Below are positions 9,344-18,619 of a stretch of DNA of 64,000 nucleotides, piece after piece (positions within the stretch are counted from its first letter, which is position 1; each line of letters starts with the position of its first letter). The translations under genes were made by a program, and so were the position numbers. Below the pieces are notes generated by a model. It was not told where the DNA came from, did not search any database, and saw only the letters and a list, made by a program, of their open reading frames with translations. This DNA comes from Leptospira harrisiae (GTDB lineage Bacteria; Spirochaetota; Leptospiria; Leptospirales; Leptospiraceae): the NCBI RefSeq assembly GCF_002811945.1, contig NZ_NPDX01000001.1:1062501-1126500 (forward strand), read 5' to 3'.

Positions 9344-9757
9344 TCATTCAGATTTCAGGTCTGCGAGGACAGTTTGTAATGTATTTAGACCCCAATGCTC
9401 AATATATTTACCATCTTGCAAACGTACAATATCAATAACATCAATTCTAATCCTTTTGTGCGTTGGGGCAATGCCCATAAGTACACCTTCGTGAGTACCT
9501 GTAATTGCCTTGCGAGTAGTCACCTTATCTCCTTCTGCTACTTGATCAAAAATCTCGACTGCTAAATCAGGAAAGGCTGGTTTTAAAACGGCATGGAATG
9601 TATTCCACATTGCATTCGAATCATTCGCAGTTGCTGGGGCAGATCTGTTGATAAAATTTACATGCATTAGCTCTCTAAAGATCGCCTCATTGCAGTTCTG
9701 AATCACTTCTTTGTTGAATCGTTTAACGGTGTCTTTATTTTTTTCTAAAACATTCAT
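9344..9757 (-). CDS. SnoaL-like ester cyclase family protein
   Basis: A 137-aa single-domain protein. The pattern matches the SnoaL/NTF2-like fold of the ester-cyclase-like group: N-terminal helices (KNKDTVKRFNKEVIQNCN), FHAVLKPAFPDLAVEI, GDKVTTRKAITGTHEGVLMGIAPTHKR split over two strands, and a C-terminal IVRLQDGKYIEHWGLNTL. Such proteins act on small organic molecules, but substrates differ widely and most homologues are uncharacterised. It is monocistronic. The downstream side is the structured GC-rich element. Confidence 0.85.
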   Translation of the reverse strand: MNVLEKNKDTVKRFNKEVIQNCNEAIFRELMHVNFINRSAPATANDSNAMWNTFHAVLKPAFPDLAVEIFDQVAEGDKVTTRKAITGTHEGVLMGIAPTHKRIRIDVIDIVRLQDGKYIEHWGLNTLQTVLADLKSE

Positions 9758-9856
9758 AATGGTTTTCTGTAATTTGCTGGAATGGACGCAATCAAAATTA
9801 CTATTTGTGGGTTAAATTAGAGTGGAAGGGTCTGCTTGGAAGCGATAAGAATCAAG

Positions 9857-10075
9857 CTAACTGATTCGGAACGTCTTATGGTTTGTCGGAGTTGCATACT
9901 CGTGAAAAAGGTCTGCCAGGTATTCGCACAAATCTGACTCTTCAAGGTTTTCCGGAATGATAAAATCGGCTTTTCTTTTTTTTCCTTCATTTCCAACATA
10001 AAAAGCCTCCCAGGAATGGGGTTTTCCTGATATGCATATTATGATATTGTAAATTTTGAAATGGTATTCCTGCAC
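9857..10075 (-). CDS. small conserved protein, DUF7661-like
   Basis: A 72-aa frame with protein-like composition throughout: an N-terminal beta strand (YHFKIYNIIICISG), WEAFYVGNEGKKRKADFIIP, and a C-terminal helix LCEYLADLFHEYATP. The layout, especially the IP...DLFHE ending, recalls the DUF7661 family of roughly 70-residue proteins of unknown function. An overlapping minus-strand frame at 9817-9999 is a shadow. No RBS is outstanding. It may be co-transcribed with the SnoaL-like gene about 100 bases downstream. Confidence 0.6.
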   Translation of the reverse strand: MQEYHFKIYNIIICISGKPHSWEAFYVGNEGKKRKADFIIPENLEESDLCEYLADLFHEYATPTNHKTFRIS

Positions 10076-10283
10076 TGTGCTCTCACTCTATGAAGGGTCA
10101 ATGGGAAGAATTTACGGGTTCAAGTGTCTTAGTCTACACAATTAAGGAGTGAGCGGTGTTTCTTTCAAAATTCTCATTCATCGATTGAAAAAGCGGAAAT
10201 TTTTGTAATTTAGCATATCCTTAAGAATTGGACCTTAATTGCAAAACCGTGCGTTTTTTTAATTTACCATTTTACTTAGAATT

Positions 10284-10301
10284 TGTTCGAATTCTCGAAC
10301 A
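10284..10301. promoter_or_regulatory. 18-bp perfect inverted repeat upstream of hydrolase operon
   Basis: TGTTCGA and TCGAACA are separated by ATTC, about 50 bases before the start at 10352. It is a candidate operator for the hydrolase-YCII-sigma operon. It does not match a regulator site that I can name with confidence. Confidence 0.4.
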
Positions 10302-10351
10302 GCACTGTCCATTTTTGCAATCTTCGATTGATATAGAGACAGGAGATTTGT

Positions 10352-11356
10352 ATGACCAAAGAAAAAGAAATGCGACAAAAAACCAGGCCGAGCTTGAGGT
10401 TTAGGAGATTAGGATACTTACTTGTGACGGTCATCCTATTGCTCCTCTTAACTTTTGCATTCGGAATTTGGTCGGCGAGCCATCAGATTTTGTTTCCAGA
10501 ATGGAAAGGGATCACAAAGGATTTTTCGGACTGTAATTCGGAAGGTGAAAAGATTTGGGGGAAGTTTTGTGGAAATATTCGACTAACAAAGAGTTACCGA
10601 TTTCAAGAAGTTTCAATTCCATCTTTAAATGGGTATGATTTGCCTGGATGGTTGGTGCCTGCCCATGATAACGGTATCTTAGTTCAAAAAGGTGTGATCC
10701 TTCTGGTTCATGGCGGAGGGGCAGATCGGCGAGAACTCACTCGATTTTTACCCTTTTATTTAAGCCAAGGATTTGACGTTCTTAGTTTTGATTTATCTTG
10801 CCACGGTGAGGCACCTTGTCGAATCCCTGGATTAAGTTTTGGAAATCGTGAATCTCGAGATGTTTTATCTGCATACTTATATCTTTCACAAAAATACAAT
10901 CATATTCTAATGATGGGTTCTTCGGTAGGGGCATCTTCCATATTAATTTCGCTTCCATTTTTAGAAAGAGTAAAGGGAGTTATTTTGGAAAATCCTATGT
11001 TAAGTTTCAATCGCTTGATTTTAGATGCACCCGAGTCCGCTGCTTTACCGAGTTGGATGGTTCGAACATTAATTGAACTTGTCACGAGTCGAGGAAAATT
11101 CGATACATTACTCAGTCCTGAAAATTCTTTACCTTTAGCTAGGAACGTGCCTCTATTGATCATTCATAGCAGAAAAGATTCGGTTGTGCCCTACCAACAT
11201 TCGATCTCACTGGCAAAACTTTATTCAGGACCTGTCCAAGTTTGGTTTCCCGATTTGGGATCTCATGGATCTGTATGGGAAGCAAACCAATTAGAATATG
11301 AAACAATAGTTAGGGAATTTCTTCGAAGAAATATGAATGGGAAAAAGGTGAGGTAA
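10352..11356 (+). CDS. alpha/beta hydrolase with N-terminal membrane anchor
   Basis: A 334-aa protein. After a basic N-terminus a single hydrophobic helix (residues 22-45, LLVTVILLLLLTFAFGIW) anchors it, so the catalytic domain faces the periplasm or cytoplasm depending on orientation. The hydrolase core shows the oxyanion strand VILLVHGGGADRREL, the nucleophile elbow GSSVGA with Ser191, an acid in IIHSRKDSVVP and the histidine in GSHGSVWE, so the triad appears complete. It resembles serine hydrolases of the BAAT/YfhR type. The RBS is ACAGGAGA. Three bases separate it from the YCII gene, and the sigma factor follows, so it is probably a target of that regulatory unit. Confidence 0.85.
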   Translation: MTKEKEMRQKTRPSLRFRRLGYLLVTVILLLLLTFAFGIWSASHQILFPEWKGITKDFSDCNSEGEKIWGKFCGNIRLTKSYRFQEVSIPSLNGYDLPGWLVPAHDNGILVQKGVILLVHGGGADRRELTRFLPFYLSQGFDVLSFDLSCHGEAPCRIPGLSFGNRESRDVLSAYLYLSQKYNHILMMGSSVGASSILISLPFLERVKGVILENPMLSFNRLILDAPESAALPSWMVRTLIELVTSRGKFDTLLSPENSLPLARNVPLLIIHSRKDSVVPYQHSISLAKLYSGPVQVWFPDLGSHGSVWEANQLEYETIVREFLRRNMNGKKVR

Positions 11357-11359
11357 AAA

Positions 11360-11716
11360 ATGGAAGAATACTTAATTTTAATGCGTTTAGACATACTCAC
11401 AAAAGAAGCTCAACCATCTCCCGAACAATTGCAAATCTACATGCAACAGTACCAAGAATGGGTAAATAGTATCGTTTCCCAAAAGAAGTTCAAGTCAGGA
11501 ACTGCTTTGTCTACAGAGGGACGAGTTATTCAATCAGATCATATCATAACGGATGGTCCTTATGTTGAAATAAAAGAGTCTCTCGCTGGTTTTATTACCA
11601 TTTTTGCAAATGATTTTGATGATGCAGCTAAAATTGCCCAAGATTGTCCAATCTTAATGGGAGCAGGGAATAGTGTAGAGGTTCGTAAGGTAATGGGCCT
11701 CCATAAGGAAGATTGA
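11360..11716 (+). CDS. YCII-related (DGPF domain) protein
   Basis: A 118-aa single-domain protein with the YCII/DGPF signature TDGPYVEIKESLAGFITI and a ferredoxin-like alternation of strands and helices. DGPF proteins are the regular genomic partners of ECF42 sigma factors, which is exactly the neighbour here. Their biochemical role is not settled. It is translated three bases after the hydrolase and 28 bases before the sigma-factor gene. Confidence 0.9.
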   Translation: MEEYLILMRLDILTKEAQPSPEQLQIYMQQYQEWVNSIVSQKKFKSGTALSTEGRVIQSDHIITDGPYVEIKESLAGFITIFANDFDDAAKIAQDCPILMGAGNSVEVRKVMGLHKED

Positions 11717-11744
11717 TTCGAAAAAAGTATATTCTATATAATTT

Positions 11745-12974
11745 ATGAATCAAACAGATCTTTTACCACATTTATTTAGAACGGAATATTCTAAAATCAT
11801 ATCTGTTCTTTGTAAACAATTTGGATTTTATCAGATAGAAGTAGCGGAGGACATCGCAAGCGAAACTTTTTTGACTGCATCTCAAGTATGGGGACTCAAT
11901 GGAATCCCAGAGAACCCCGCTGCTTGGTTGTATGCAGTCGCCAAGAATAAAGCTAAAAATCTGATCCATAGAGATGTTATTTTACAAAAAAAGATTCTTC
12001 CTCTTTACAAGCGAGAGAGTTTGGTATCCGATCCAGAGTTAGATCTTTCGGAGGAAAATATTCGAGACAGCCAATTGCGGATGATTTTTGCAATTGCCCA
12101 TCCATCTATTCCTGTAGAGTCACAAATTGCTTTATCTCTGCGCATTCTCTGTGGATTTGGAATCGACGAGATAGCGAGGGCATTTCTATCGAATCGAGAG
12201 ACAATTAACAAGAGGTTAATTCGCGCAAAAAATAAACTCCGAACAAACAATCTTACATTAGAGTTCCCTAATCCTGATGAATTGGCGCCGAGGCTTTCTT
12301 CGGTGCTTAGGACCATTTATTTATTGTTTAATGAGGGTTATTGTTCGTTGGTCCAAGACAGTATCATTCGTAAGGAATTGTGCCTAGATGCTATCCGGCT
12401 CTGTTCTATTTTATTGGAAGATAAAAATACAAATACTGCGGAAGTGAATGCACTTCTTTCCCTTCTTTGTTTCCATATATCTAGATTTGAAGCTAGGTTA
12501 GGCGAAGAAGGTGAAATTATTCTTTATGGAGAGCAGAATCGGACACTTTGGAACAAAGAATTTATTAAAAAGGGCGAGTATTTTTTTTTCCAGTCAAATC
12601 AGAAATCCAAAATTTCCAAATACCATTTAGAGGCAGCCATTGCTTATTGGCATACTCGCCCTGAAGAAACAGAAAAAAAATGGGATTCTATTTTTCAACT
12701 TTATACGGGCTTATTGGAACTCGAACCCTCACCCTCACTCTTATTAAATAAGGTTTATGCGTTATTTAAGCTGAAGGGAAGGATGGCGGCACTAGGGGAA
12801 CTAAATGGTTTAGAACTAAAACCCAATCAATTTTATTTTTCCCTTTTGGGTGAATTGTACTGCGAACAAGAACCTGATGTTGCACGTACATACTTTCATA
12901 AAGCAATCGAATTAGCCAAAAACGAAAGAGATAAATTGGCTATCAGAAAACGATTGGCCCAAATTCAAATTTAA
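11745..12974 (+). CDS. ECF42-type RNA polymerase sigma factor with C-terminal extension
   Basis: A 409-aa protein, about twice the size of a normal ECF factor. Region 2 is residues 10-75 (EDIASETFLTASQVW, NPAAWLYAVAKNKA) and region 4 residues 100-165 (IPVESQIALSLRILCGFG, IARAFLSNRETINKRLIRAK). The following 230 residues are the SnoaL/TPR-like DUF6596 extension (SVLRTIYLLFNEGYCS, RPEETEKKWDSIFQLYTGLLEL) that marks the ECF42 group. In that group the extension is thought to replace an anti-sigma factor, and no anti-sigma gene is seen here. Convergent with the hybrid kinase gene. Confidence 0.92.
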   Translation: MNQTDLLPHLFRTEYSKIISVLCKQFGFYQIEVAEDIASETFLTASQVWGLNGIPENPAAWLYAVAKNKAKNLIHRDVILQKKILPLYKRESLVSDPELDLSEENIRDSQLRMIFAIAHPSIPVESQIALSLRILCGFGIDEIARAFLSNRETINKRLIRAKNKLRTNNLTLEFPNPDELAPRLSSVLRTIYLLFNEGYCSLVQDSIIRKELCLDAIRLCSILLEDKNTNTAEVNALLSLLCFHISRFEARLGEEGEIILYGEQNRTLWNKEFIKKGEYFFFQSNQKSKISKYHLEAAIAYWHTRPEETEKKWDSIFQLYTGLLELEPSPSLLLNKVYALFKLKGRMAALGELNGLELKPNQFYFSLLGELYCEQEPDVARTYFHKAIELAKNERDKLAIRKRLAQIQI

Positions 12975-13022
12975 AATTGTTATCGTTTGATAAAATTTAG
13001 TGTTACTTTTCGATTCAGAATT

Positions 13023-15503
13023 TTACTTCAAAAATTCAATGGAAAGAAGAGTGACATCATCCTCAAATGTATCAGAGCTTTGGTGTTCTCTTGCCATATT
13101 TATTAAAACTTCGAGAGAGGATTTTTCTTTCCAGAGTTCTTTTTGTTTTGTCCATTTGATGAATCCAGAATCTCGAAATAGAGTTTGGTCAAATGAACGA
13201 ACATCAAAAATTCCATCGGAGAATAAAAATAGTCTATCACCTGGTAAATAATTGACTGCGGTATTTTCGCCTTCCCAGTTTGGTAGGATTGCTAGTGGTT
13301 TTCCTTTCCCAAACATTGGCGAAAGACCCTCTTTCGTACCAAAATAAATATCTTCATGACCTGCCTTTGACCAAGTAAACTGATTTTGTTTGGAATCCAA
13401 AACGACTGCCACTGCTGTCACAAATAGTCCGGCCGTATTTCCATATAAATAAGAATTTAAAAATGCCAAACAAGCAGCGGGGTTTTCTTTTGGAGTTTCT
13501 GGAAGATGTAGTACGAAATGTACCATCGCCGAAACCATTCCAGCAGCAAAACCATGTCCAGAAACATCAGCCAAACATAAGAATGTTTTTCCTTCACCTA
13601 ATGATTGTACAATATAGTAATCACCTGCAATTCCATCACTTGGTAAAAATTTTAATTCGGCAGAAAGTAATGTTTTATCGTAATTTAACTCAGGCAAAAG
13701 TTTTTTTTGGATTCGCACTCCGCGTGATAATTCTTCTCGTAAATAATATTCTTTTTCCTTTAAACGTAAGGCATTTCGGATCACGCTGAAAAGTTCTGAT
13801 TCTAAAAATGGCTTTGAAAGGTAAATATCTGCACCTTCCCCATGGACTTCTTTTCTGGTTGTTTCATCCGCTTTGGCAGTCAGTAAAATGATTGGAAGGG
13901 AGTGGAGGTGTTCTTTTTTTCTAACTTCACGAATGAGGTCTAAGCCACTCAATTTAGGCATCATGAGATCGGTAATAACTAAATCGGGAGATTCAGAAAA
14001 CACTGCATTGAGCCCTGCCAAACCATCCTCAGCAATTAAAACATGAAATCCCATTCGTGTTAAAATCGATCCTAAATAAGATCTTAAATCGGGATTATCT
14101 TCAACTACCAACAGTTTGGTGGATTTTCTGACTTCAATTTTCTCTAAAAATATGGAAGGTCGAGTAACTTCTTCTGGAATGTATTCATGTTGTTTTGGGT
14201 AATAGCGATAAACTTCAGTTATGTTTTCTTTGGGAACATTTTGAGAAAGAGGCAATGTGAAGTAAAAATGTGAACCTTTTCCTTGTTCACTTTCTACACC
14301 TACCTTTCCTCCATGGAGTTCTACTAATTCCTTTACCAAAGCAAGACCCAAACCTGTACCTTCTTGTTCCCTTGTGAGAGACGCTTCACTGATACCAAAT
14401 CGAGAAAACAATCTTCGGATTTGACTTTCTGCAATTCCGGTTCCTGTGTCTCGAACAGAAACGACTGCTTCGTTATCTTTTTTTTGTAATTCTAACTGAA
14501 TTTTACCACCTTCATCAGTAAATTTAATTGAGTTTGAAAGATAATTGAAAATACATTTATCGATTTGTTCTGGATCAGCATCAACATAGATGATTTCATC
14601 ACATAACAATAGTTCAAAGTTTATGTTTTTTCTTTTTACATAAGCAGTGAAATTTTCGGATACTTGCGTTAAAAATTCACCTAACAGAACTGTGGACTTT
14701 CGAAGTTCCATCCTACCAGACGTAATTTTTTGTAAATCAAGAAGTTGGTTCACTAAACGAGTGAGTCGCCTTGCCTGGTTTACTACAACCTTGACCTCTG
14801 TTGGTGAAAGCCCTTCCGAACGTTGGAGGGCAGATTCAGAAGGCCCTGAAATTAAAGTGAGGGGAGTTCGCAACTCATGGGATATGTTTTGGAAAAATGC
14901 AGTTTGTGCTTTGTTTTCTCTTTCCAAAGAATCTTCTGCGATGTTTGCCGATAAAGTGAAGTAATAAGCAAATCCAGCGTGAAACAAAGTTGAAAAAATG
15001 ATGTTAGATACATTGATTAGGGCAAGGAAATTGGAAGTCCAATAATAGACCGGTGGATAGGACATTGAATAATAATATGTGGAAGCAAAAAGTAAACATC
15101 CAAGAACAATGCTACCAAACTTTAGAAAGTTTTTTCCAGGAGGGAGGAGAAAAATTCCCGTTGCAAAAAGCATCATGTAATATTGATATCCTGCCCCCCA
15201 TCCAAAAAAGTACGTCGCAGCCAAAGCGTGTAGAAACACTTCTGAAAAACATAAATACAGTGAAGTGAATAGGAATTTTTTACGATTGATCCAGATTGTA
15301 AATGCAAACCAAATTACACTGCCCACATTGAAGACTGCCATTTCTACTGCACCAACCAACGAAAAGAAAAAAATAAATGCAAAGTGGATGAGACCTGCTA
15401 ATACATAAATCGAATTGGTTGCCACATAGTACCTTTGGTAACGCAGTTCTACGTTAGCTGGCGATTGAAACAGGGAACGAACAAAGGTTAAAAATTGGGC
15501 CAT
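13023..15503 (-). CDS. hybrid sensor kinase with receiver and PP2C/SpoIIE-type phosphatase output
   Basis: An 826-aa multi-domain protein. Residues 25-190 form six or so TM helices with no obvious periplasmic domain. HisKA follows with the phospho-acceptor His209 in QNISHELRTPL. The HATPase shows CIFNYLSNSIKFTDEGG, DTGTGIA and GTGLGLALV. A receiver follows, with acidic VVEDNPDL and the phospho-Asp in VITDLMMPKLSG (about residue 515). The last 220 residues are a SpoIIE/RsbU-like phosphatase (SDGIAGDYYIV, LADVSGHGFAAGMVSA, LFLFSDGIFD). The protein therefore joins phosphorelay input to serine-phosphatase output, suggesting control of an anti-anti-sigma pathway. None of its partners lie nearby. 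Confidence 0.93.
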   Translation of the reverse strand: MAQFLTFVRSLFQSPANVELRYQRYYVATNSIYVLAGLIHFAFIFFFSLVGAVEMAVFNVGSVIWFAFTIWINRKKFLFTSLYLCFSEVFLHALAATYFFGWGAGYQYYMMLFATGIFLLPPGKNFLKFGSIVLGCLLFASTYYYSMSYPPVYYWTSNFLALINVSNIIFSTLFHAGFAYYFTLSANIAEDSLERENKAQTAFFQNISHELRTPLTLISGPSESALQRSEGLSPTEVKVVVNQARRLTRLVNQLLDLQKITSGRMELRKSTVLLGEFLTQVSENFTAYVKRKNINFELLLCDEIIYVDADPEQIDKCIFNYLSNSIKFTDEGGKIQLELQKKDNEAVVSVRDTGTGIAESQIRRLFSRFGISEASLTREQEGTGLGLALVKELVELHGGKVGVESEQGKGSHFYFTLPLSQNVPKENITEVYRYYPKQHEYIPEEVTRPSIFLEKIEVRKSTKLLVVEDNPDLRSYLGSILTRMGFHVLIAEDGLAGLNAVFSESPDLVITDLMMPKLSGLDLIREVRKKEHLHSLPIILLTAKADETTRKEVHGEGADIYLSKPFLESELFSVIRNALRLKEKEYYLREELSRGVRIQKKLLPELNYDKTLLSAELKFLPSDGIAGDYYIVQSLGEGKTFLCLADVSGHGFAAGMVSAMVHFVLHLPETPKENPAACLAFLNSYLYGNTAGLFVTAVAVVLDSKQNQFTWSKAGHEDIYFGTKEGLSPMFGKGKPLAILPNWEGENTAVNYLPGDRLFLFSDGIFDVRSFDQTLFRDSGFIKWTKQKELWKEKSSLEVLINMAREHQSSDTFEDDVTLLSIEFLK

Positions 15504-15656
15504 TCGTTGGCAAATAAATCAGAGACCAGGAGATAAGTCAAGAAAAGCTTGGTAGTTTCAATTTCAGTAATGATCGCGCAAAAACAAAGAATCATAATTC
15601 GAGTGACTTTGAAATGAGAGCCTTATATTTTGGGTTTCTTACCTTACGGAGGCTCT

Positions 15657-16592
15657 ATGTTGCGGTTTCTTTTGCAAATTGGATCTATTATTTTTTGTAT
15701 TGCGAATCTTTTTTGTCAGGTAACTTCGCATAAAGTAAAATCCTTCCTACCTAATCAAACGAGCCCAATTCTTCCTCTTTCTTCCCAACCAAAAAATTGG
15801 GTGGAATTAAAAGTTGTTAAAGTCGCAGATTGGGAGGCCTCTCTTGCTGGCCTTTTGGACCTAGAGGATCCAAAAACAAAAGCGGCTGGTTTAAAGGACC
15901 GTTTGGAGCCGATTTCTATTTATTTTTATGTCGTGAAACATCCTGTGTACGGAACATTTTTAATTGATTCGGGTATTGGAGAAAATTTTGCAAAAGGGCC
16001 GAGAGGTGCTTACGTAAGTTCCATTGTAGAATCTCAAATGCATATGAACCGAATGAAAGTCTATGAAACAACCAATGCTTATATAACCAAAAATAAAATC
16101 GATGTAAAGGGTGTATTTTATACTCATTTGCATTTAGACCATGTGTTGGGTGCCTATGAAATGGATCGATCGGTTCCTTTTTATGTAGGGTCTGGGGAAG
16201 TCACAACTCACCAATTTATTAATTTATTTGTCCAAGGGTCCACGGATCGGTTGTTAGGTGACAATCCAAATCTTTTTCAATTAGAATTAAATAAAAACGA
16301 AAACACGACAGTGGATTTTTTCGGAGACCAAAGTTTTTATATAATTACAGTTCCTGGCCACACTCCCGGAAGTTTGGCTTTTTACATTCCGACAAAAGAT
16401 GGTTCTCATTTAATCCTTGGTGATTCCTGCCATACACAGTGGGGTTGGAAGGAATCTGTTGTACCAGGTTCATTTACTACAGATGCAAAACTCAATCGCA
16501 AAAGTTTAGAATATTTGAAAAGAATAGCGGAGACAAATAAACCAAAGTTTGTGTATCCAGGCCATCAGGAAAGAATTGTAAATTCGAATTAA
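15657..16592 (+). CDS. MBL-fold metallo-hydrolase, exported
   Basis: An in-frame ATG at 15630 lies upstream, but GGAGG sits seven bases before the ATG at 15657, which also yields a clean hydrophobic leader (MLRFLLQIGSIIFCIANLF). This gives 311 aa. The metallo-beta-lactamase fold is shown by YTHLHLDHVLGA (HxHxDH), VPGHTPGSLAFYI, the metal-bridging Asp in LILGDSCH and the final VYPGHQ histidine. The family includes lactonases and other hydrolases; the substrate is not deducible. The divergent neighbour is the hybrid kinase. Confidence 0.85.
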   Translation: MLRFLLQIGSIIFCIANLFCQVTSHKVKSFLPNQTSPILPLSSQPKNWVELKVVKVADWEASLAGLLDLEDPKTKAAGLKDRLEPISIYFYVVKHPVYGTFLIDSGIGENFAKGPRGAYVSSIVESQMHMNRMKVYETTNAYITKNKIDVKGVFYTHLHLDHVLGAYEMDRSVPFYVGSGEVTTHQFINLFVQGSTDRLLGDNPNLFQLELNKNENTTVDFFGDQSFYIITVPGHTPGSLAFYIPTKDGSHLILGDSCHTQWGWKESVVPGSFTTDAKLNRKSLEYLKRIAETNKPKFVYPGHQERIVNSN

Positions 16593-16647
16593 AAATTCAA
16601 GTCGCTCCGAATCAAAAGTGATCCACTAATTCGAATTATACTGTAAT

Positions 16648-16668
16648 TTCTTTATCGAAAATAAAGAA
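16648..16668. promoter_or_regulatory. 8-5-8 perfect inverted repeat before the sensor kinase gene
   Basis: The arms TTCTTTAT and ATAAAGAA surround CGAAA, 53 bases before the kinase start. There is no T-tract after it, so an operator is more likely than a terminator for the MBL gene. Confidence 0.35.
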
Positions 16669-16720
16669 TATTAAACTTTTACTTTACATTTGATTTGAAT
16701 TCTATCAAACTTTGTCAGAA

Positions 16721-18529
16721 ATGTTTCGCCTCTGGATAAGTTTGACTTATTTTTTGATTGTTGCTCCTCTTTTTTCGGCGCCTTCGCAATCGAGATTTAC
16801 CACTATCTTGAAAAGTGGGGCGGGTGAGTATCCATTAGGTTTTCATATGGAAATTCTTACCTTGAATCCAAATGAAAATTTAACATTCGACGATGTAAAA
16901 AAGTCGGAACAGTTTAATGAAAGTAAATCCCTGTCTCCTAATTTTGGTTTCACTAAAAATATCTATTGGGTCCGTTTTGAACTTCAAAATGAATCTAACG
17001 AACGAGATTGGTACATTCATGTCTCTTATCCTTTATTAGATAAAATTAACTTTTATGAACAAAAAGATAAAGTTTGGAAACAAATTGTAACGGGGGATTC
17101 TTATGTATTTTCTCAAAGACCCTTGGAAGAAAAAAGTTTTATATTCCCAATCAAACTTTATTCTAAAAAACACAATACTTATTATTTTCGCTTTGAAAGT
17201 GAAGGAACTGTCCAATTTCCCATTACAGTATATTCACATGAACGTTTTTTAAAAATTAAAGAAAAAGAGAATTTATCGTTAGGGATTTATTATGGAATAT
17301 TATTTGTTCTCGTAATTTATAATTTAATTCTTTTGTTTATGCTGAGGGACTTTGGTTATCTATATTATCTTTTATATATTAGTTTGTATGGTTTATCGCA
17401 ATCTGTTTTAAATGGTTTGGCCTTCCAAATTTTTTGGCCAAACTTCCCTTATTGGGCAAATGTTAGTTTGCCCTTTGTTGGAGGTTGTTCTTTATTTTGG
17501 GGACTTCAGTTTACCCGAAGTTTTTTAAATACAAAAAGAAATACACCTACTTGGGATAAAATCATTTTTGTTTTAATGGGATTAATGTTGTTTTTGATGT
17601 TATCATCTTTTGTATTTTCGTATTATGTGAATATCTATTTATTAGCATCTTTGGTCATGTTGTTTGCCGTATCGGTTTTTCTTGTCGCTGTTGTTTGTTG
17701 GGACAAAGGTTATAAACCTGCTAGGTATTTTCTCATTGCTTGGGTGGCACTTTTGTTTGGTGTCGGAATTTATTCTCTCAAAGGGTTCGGGGTTTTACCT
17801 GCTAATATTGTAACAGAATATGGATTGCAGGCAGGTTCAGCAATCGAGATGTGTTTGTTGTCTTTGGGGCTCGCCTATAAAATTAAACTCGCAAATTCTG
17901 AAAAAAATAAGGCTGAAAGGCGAATGGTTACTTATAAGGCAAAACTACAAGATGCAAAACTTGTATCTTCGCGGTTGGAAGTCGAACTATTAAAAAACAA
18001 TATTCACCCACATTTTTTGCTTAATTCAATCAATGCTACCATCATTTGGTTAGATGAAGATCCAGAAACAGCAAAGCAATTGTTAACCGCACTTTCTGAT
18101 GAATTAAGGGCTATTTTAAAGTTAACAAATAAAAAAACAATATCGATAAACGAAGAAGTTGGTATCTGCAAACGATATTTGGAAATAATGAGCCTTCGAA
18201 AAGAATCAAAATTTGAATTTAAAACGGAAGGTGTGAGTTCTAAAGATGTAATCCCGCCAATTGTTTTATTAACTTTGGTTGAAAACGGAGTAACTCATGG
18301 ATACCAAGGAAAAAACTCCGGAACTTTTACTTTAAAGAAAAAGAAAGATAAAAATAAAACCAAATACATTTTATTCAATGATGGACTACCTACAACGAAA
18401 TCCGATTCCTTAGGAACAGGAATTAAATATATAAAATCCAGACTGCAGGAAGCTTTTCCGAATAAATGGGATTTTAGTTCCAAAGTGGTTTCTGGAGGTT
18501 GGGAGAATACCATTACTTTAATGGAATGA
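16721..18529 (+). CDS. 7TMR-DISM sensor histidine kinase, LytS-like
   Basis: A 602-aa inner-membrane sensor. The start at ATG 16721 gives a signal-like N-terminus; a TTG nine bases earlier is possible. Residues 40-170 are an extracytoplasmic 7TMR-DISMED2-like beta domain (NIYWVRFELQNES, YYFRFESEGTVQFPITVYSHERF). Residues 180-390 hold seven TM helices. The cytoplasmic end is a His_kinase-type domain with NNIHPHFLLNSINATI carrying the phosphorylated His, and a reduced ATPase module (LVENGVTHG, GTGIKYIKSRL). This class pairs with LytTR regulators, one of which is encoded two genes downstream. Confidence 0.92.
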   Translation: MFRLWISLTYFLIVAPLFSAPSQSRFTTILKSGAGEYPLGFHMEILTLNPNENLTFDDVKKSEQFNESKSLSPNFGFTKNIYWVRFELQNESNERDWYIHVSYPLLDKINFYEQKDKVWKQIVTGDSYVFSQRPLEEKSFIFPIKLYSKKHNTYYFRFESEGTVQFPITVYSHERFLKIKEKENLSLGIYYGILFVLVIYNLILLFMLRDFGYLYYLLYISLYGLSQSVLNGLAFQIFWPNFPYWANVSLPFVGGCSLFWGLQFTRSFLNTKRNTPTWDKIIFVLMGLMLFLMLSSFVFSYYVNIYLLASLVMLFAVSVFLVAVVCWDKGYKPARYFLIAWVALLFGVGIYSLKGFGVLPANIVTEYGLQAGSAIEMCLLSLGLAYKIKLANSEKNKAERRMVTYKAKLQDAKLVSSRLEVELLKNNIHPHFLLNSINATIIWLDEDPETAKQLLTALSDELRAILKLTNKKTISINEEVGICKRYLEIMSLRKESKFEFKTEGVSSKDVIPPIVLLTLVENGVTHGYQGKNSGTFTLKKKKDKNKTKYILFNDGLPTTKSDSLGTGIKYIKSRLQEAFPNKWDFSSKVVSGGWENTITLME

Positions 18530-18534
18530 AATAT

Positions 18535-18563
18535 GCCATTGGCACTTGATAAGTGCCGTTGGC
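18535..18563 (+). terminator. strong hairpin between kinase and OMP genes
   Basis: GGCACTT-GAT-AAGTGCC, extended outward by GCCA/TGGC past one mismatch and one wobble, follows the kinase stop by five bases. A T-rich but broken tract starts about eight bases later. It probably attenuates transcription or marks an mRNA 3' end inside the three-gene unit. Confidence 0.5.
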
Positions 18564-18619
18564 TCCAGTTCTTTTGATTTTTTTTGTGCTTTCATTATCC
18601 TACCACAAAGGATAAAAAG

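Noticed and set aside
10284..10301. Reading the palindrome before the hydrolase gene as a LexA box
   Set aside because: Neither the TTTG-N5-CAAA form proposed for Leptospira nor the GAAC-N4-GTTC form fits the arms and spacing.
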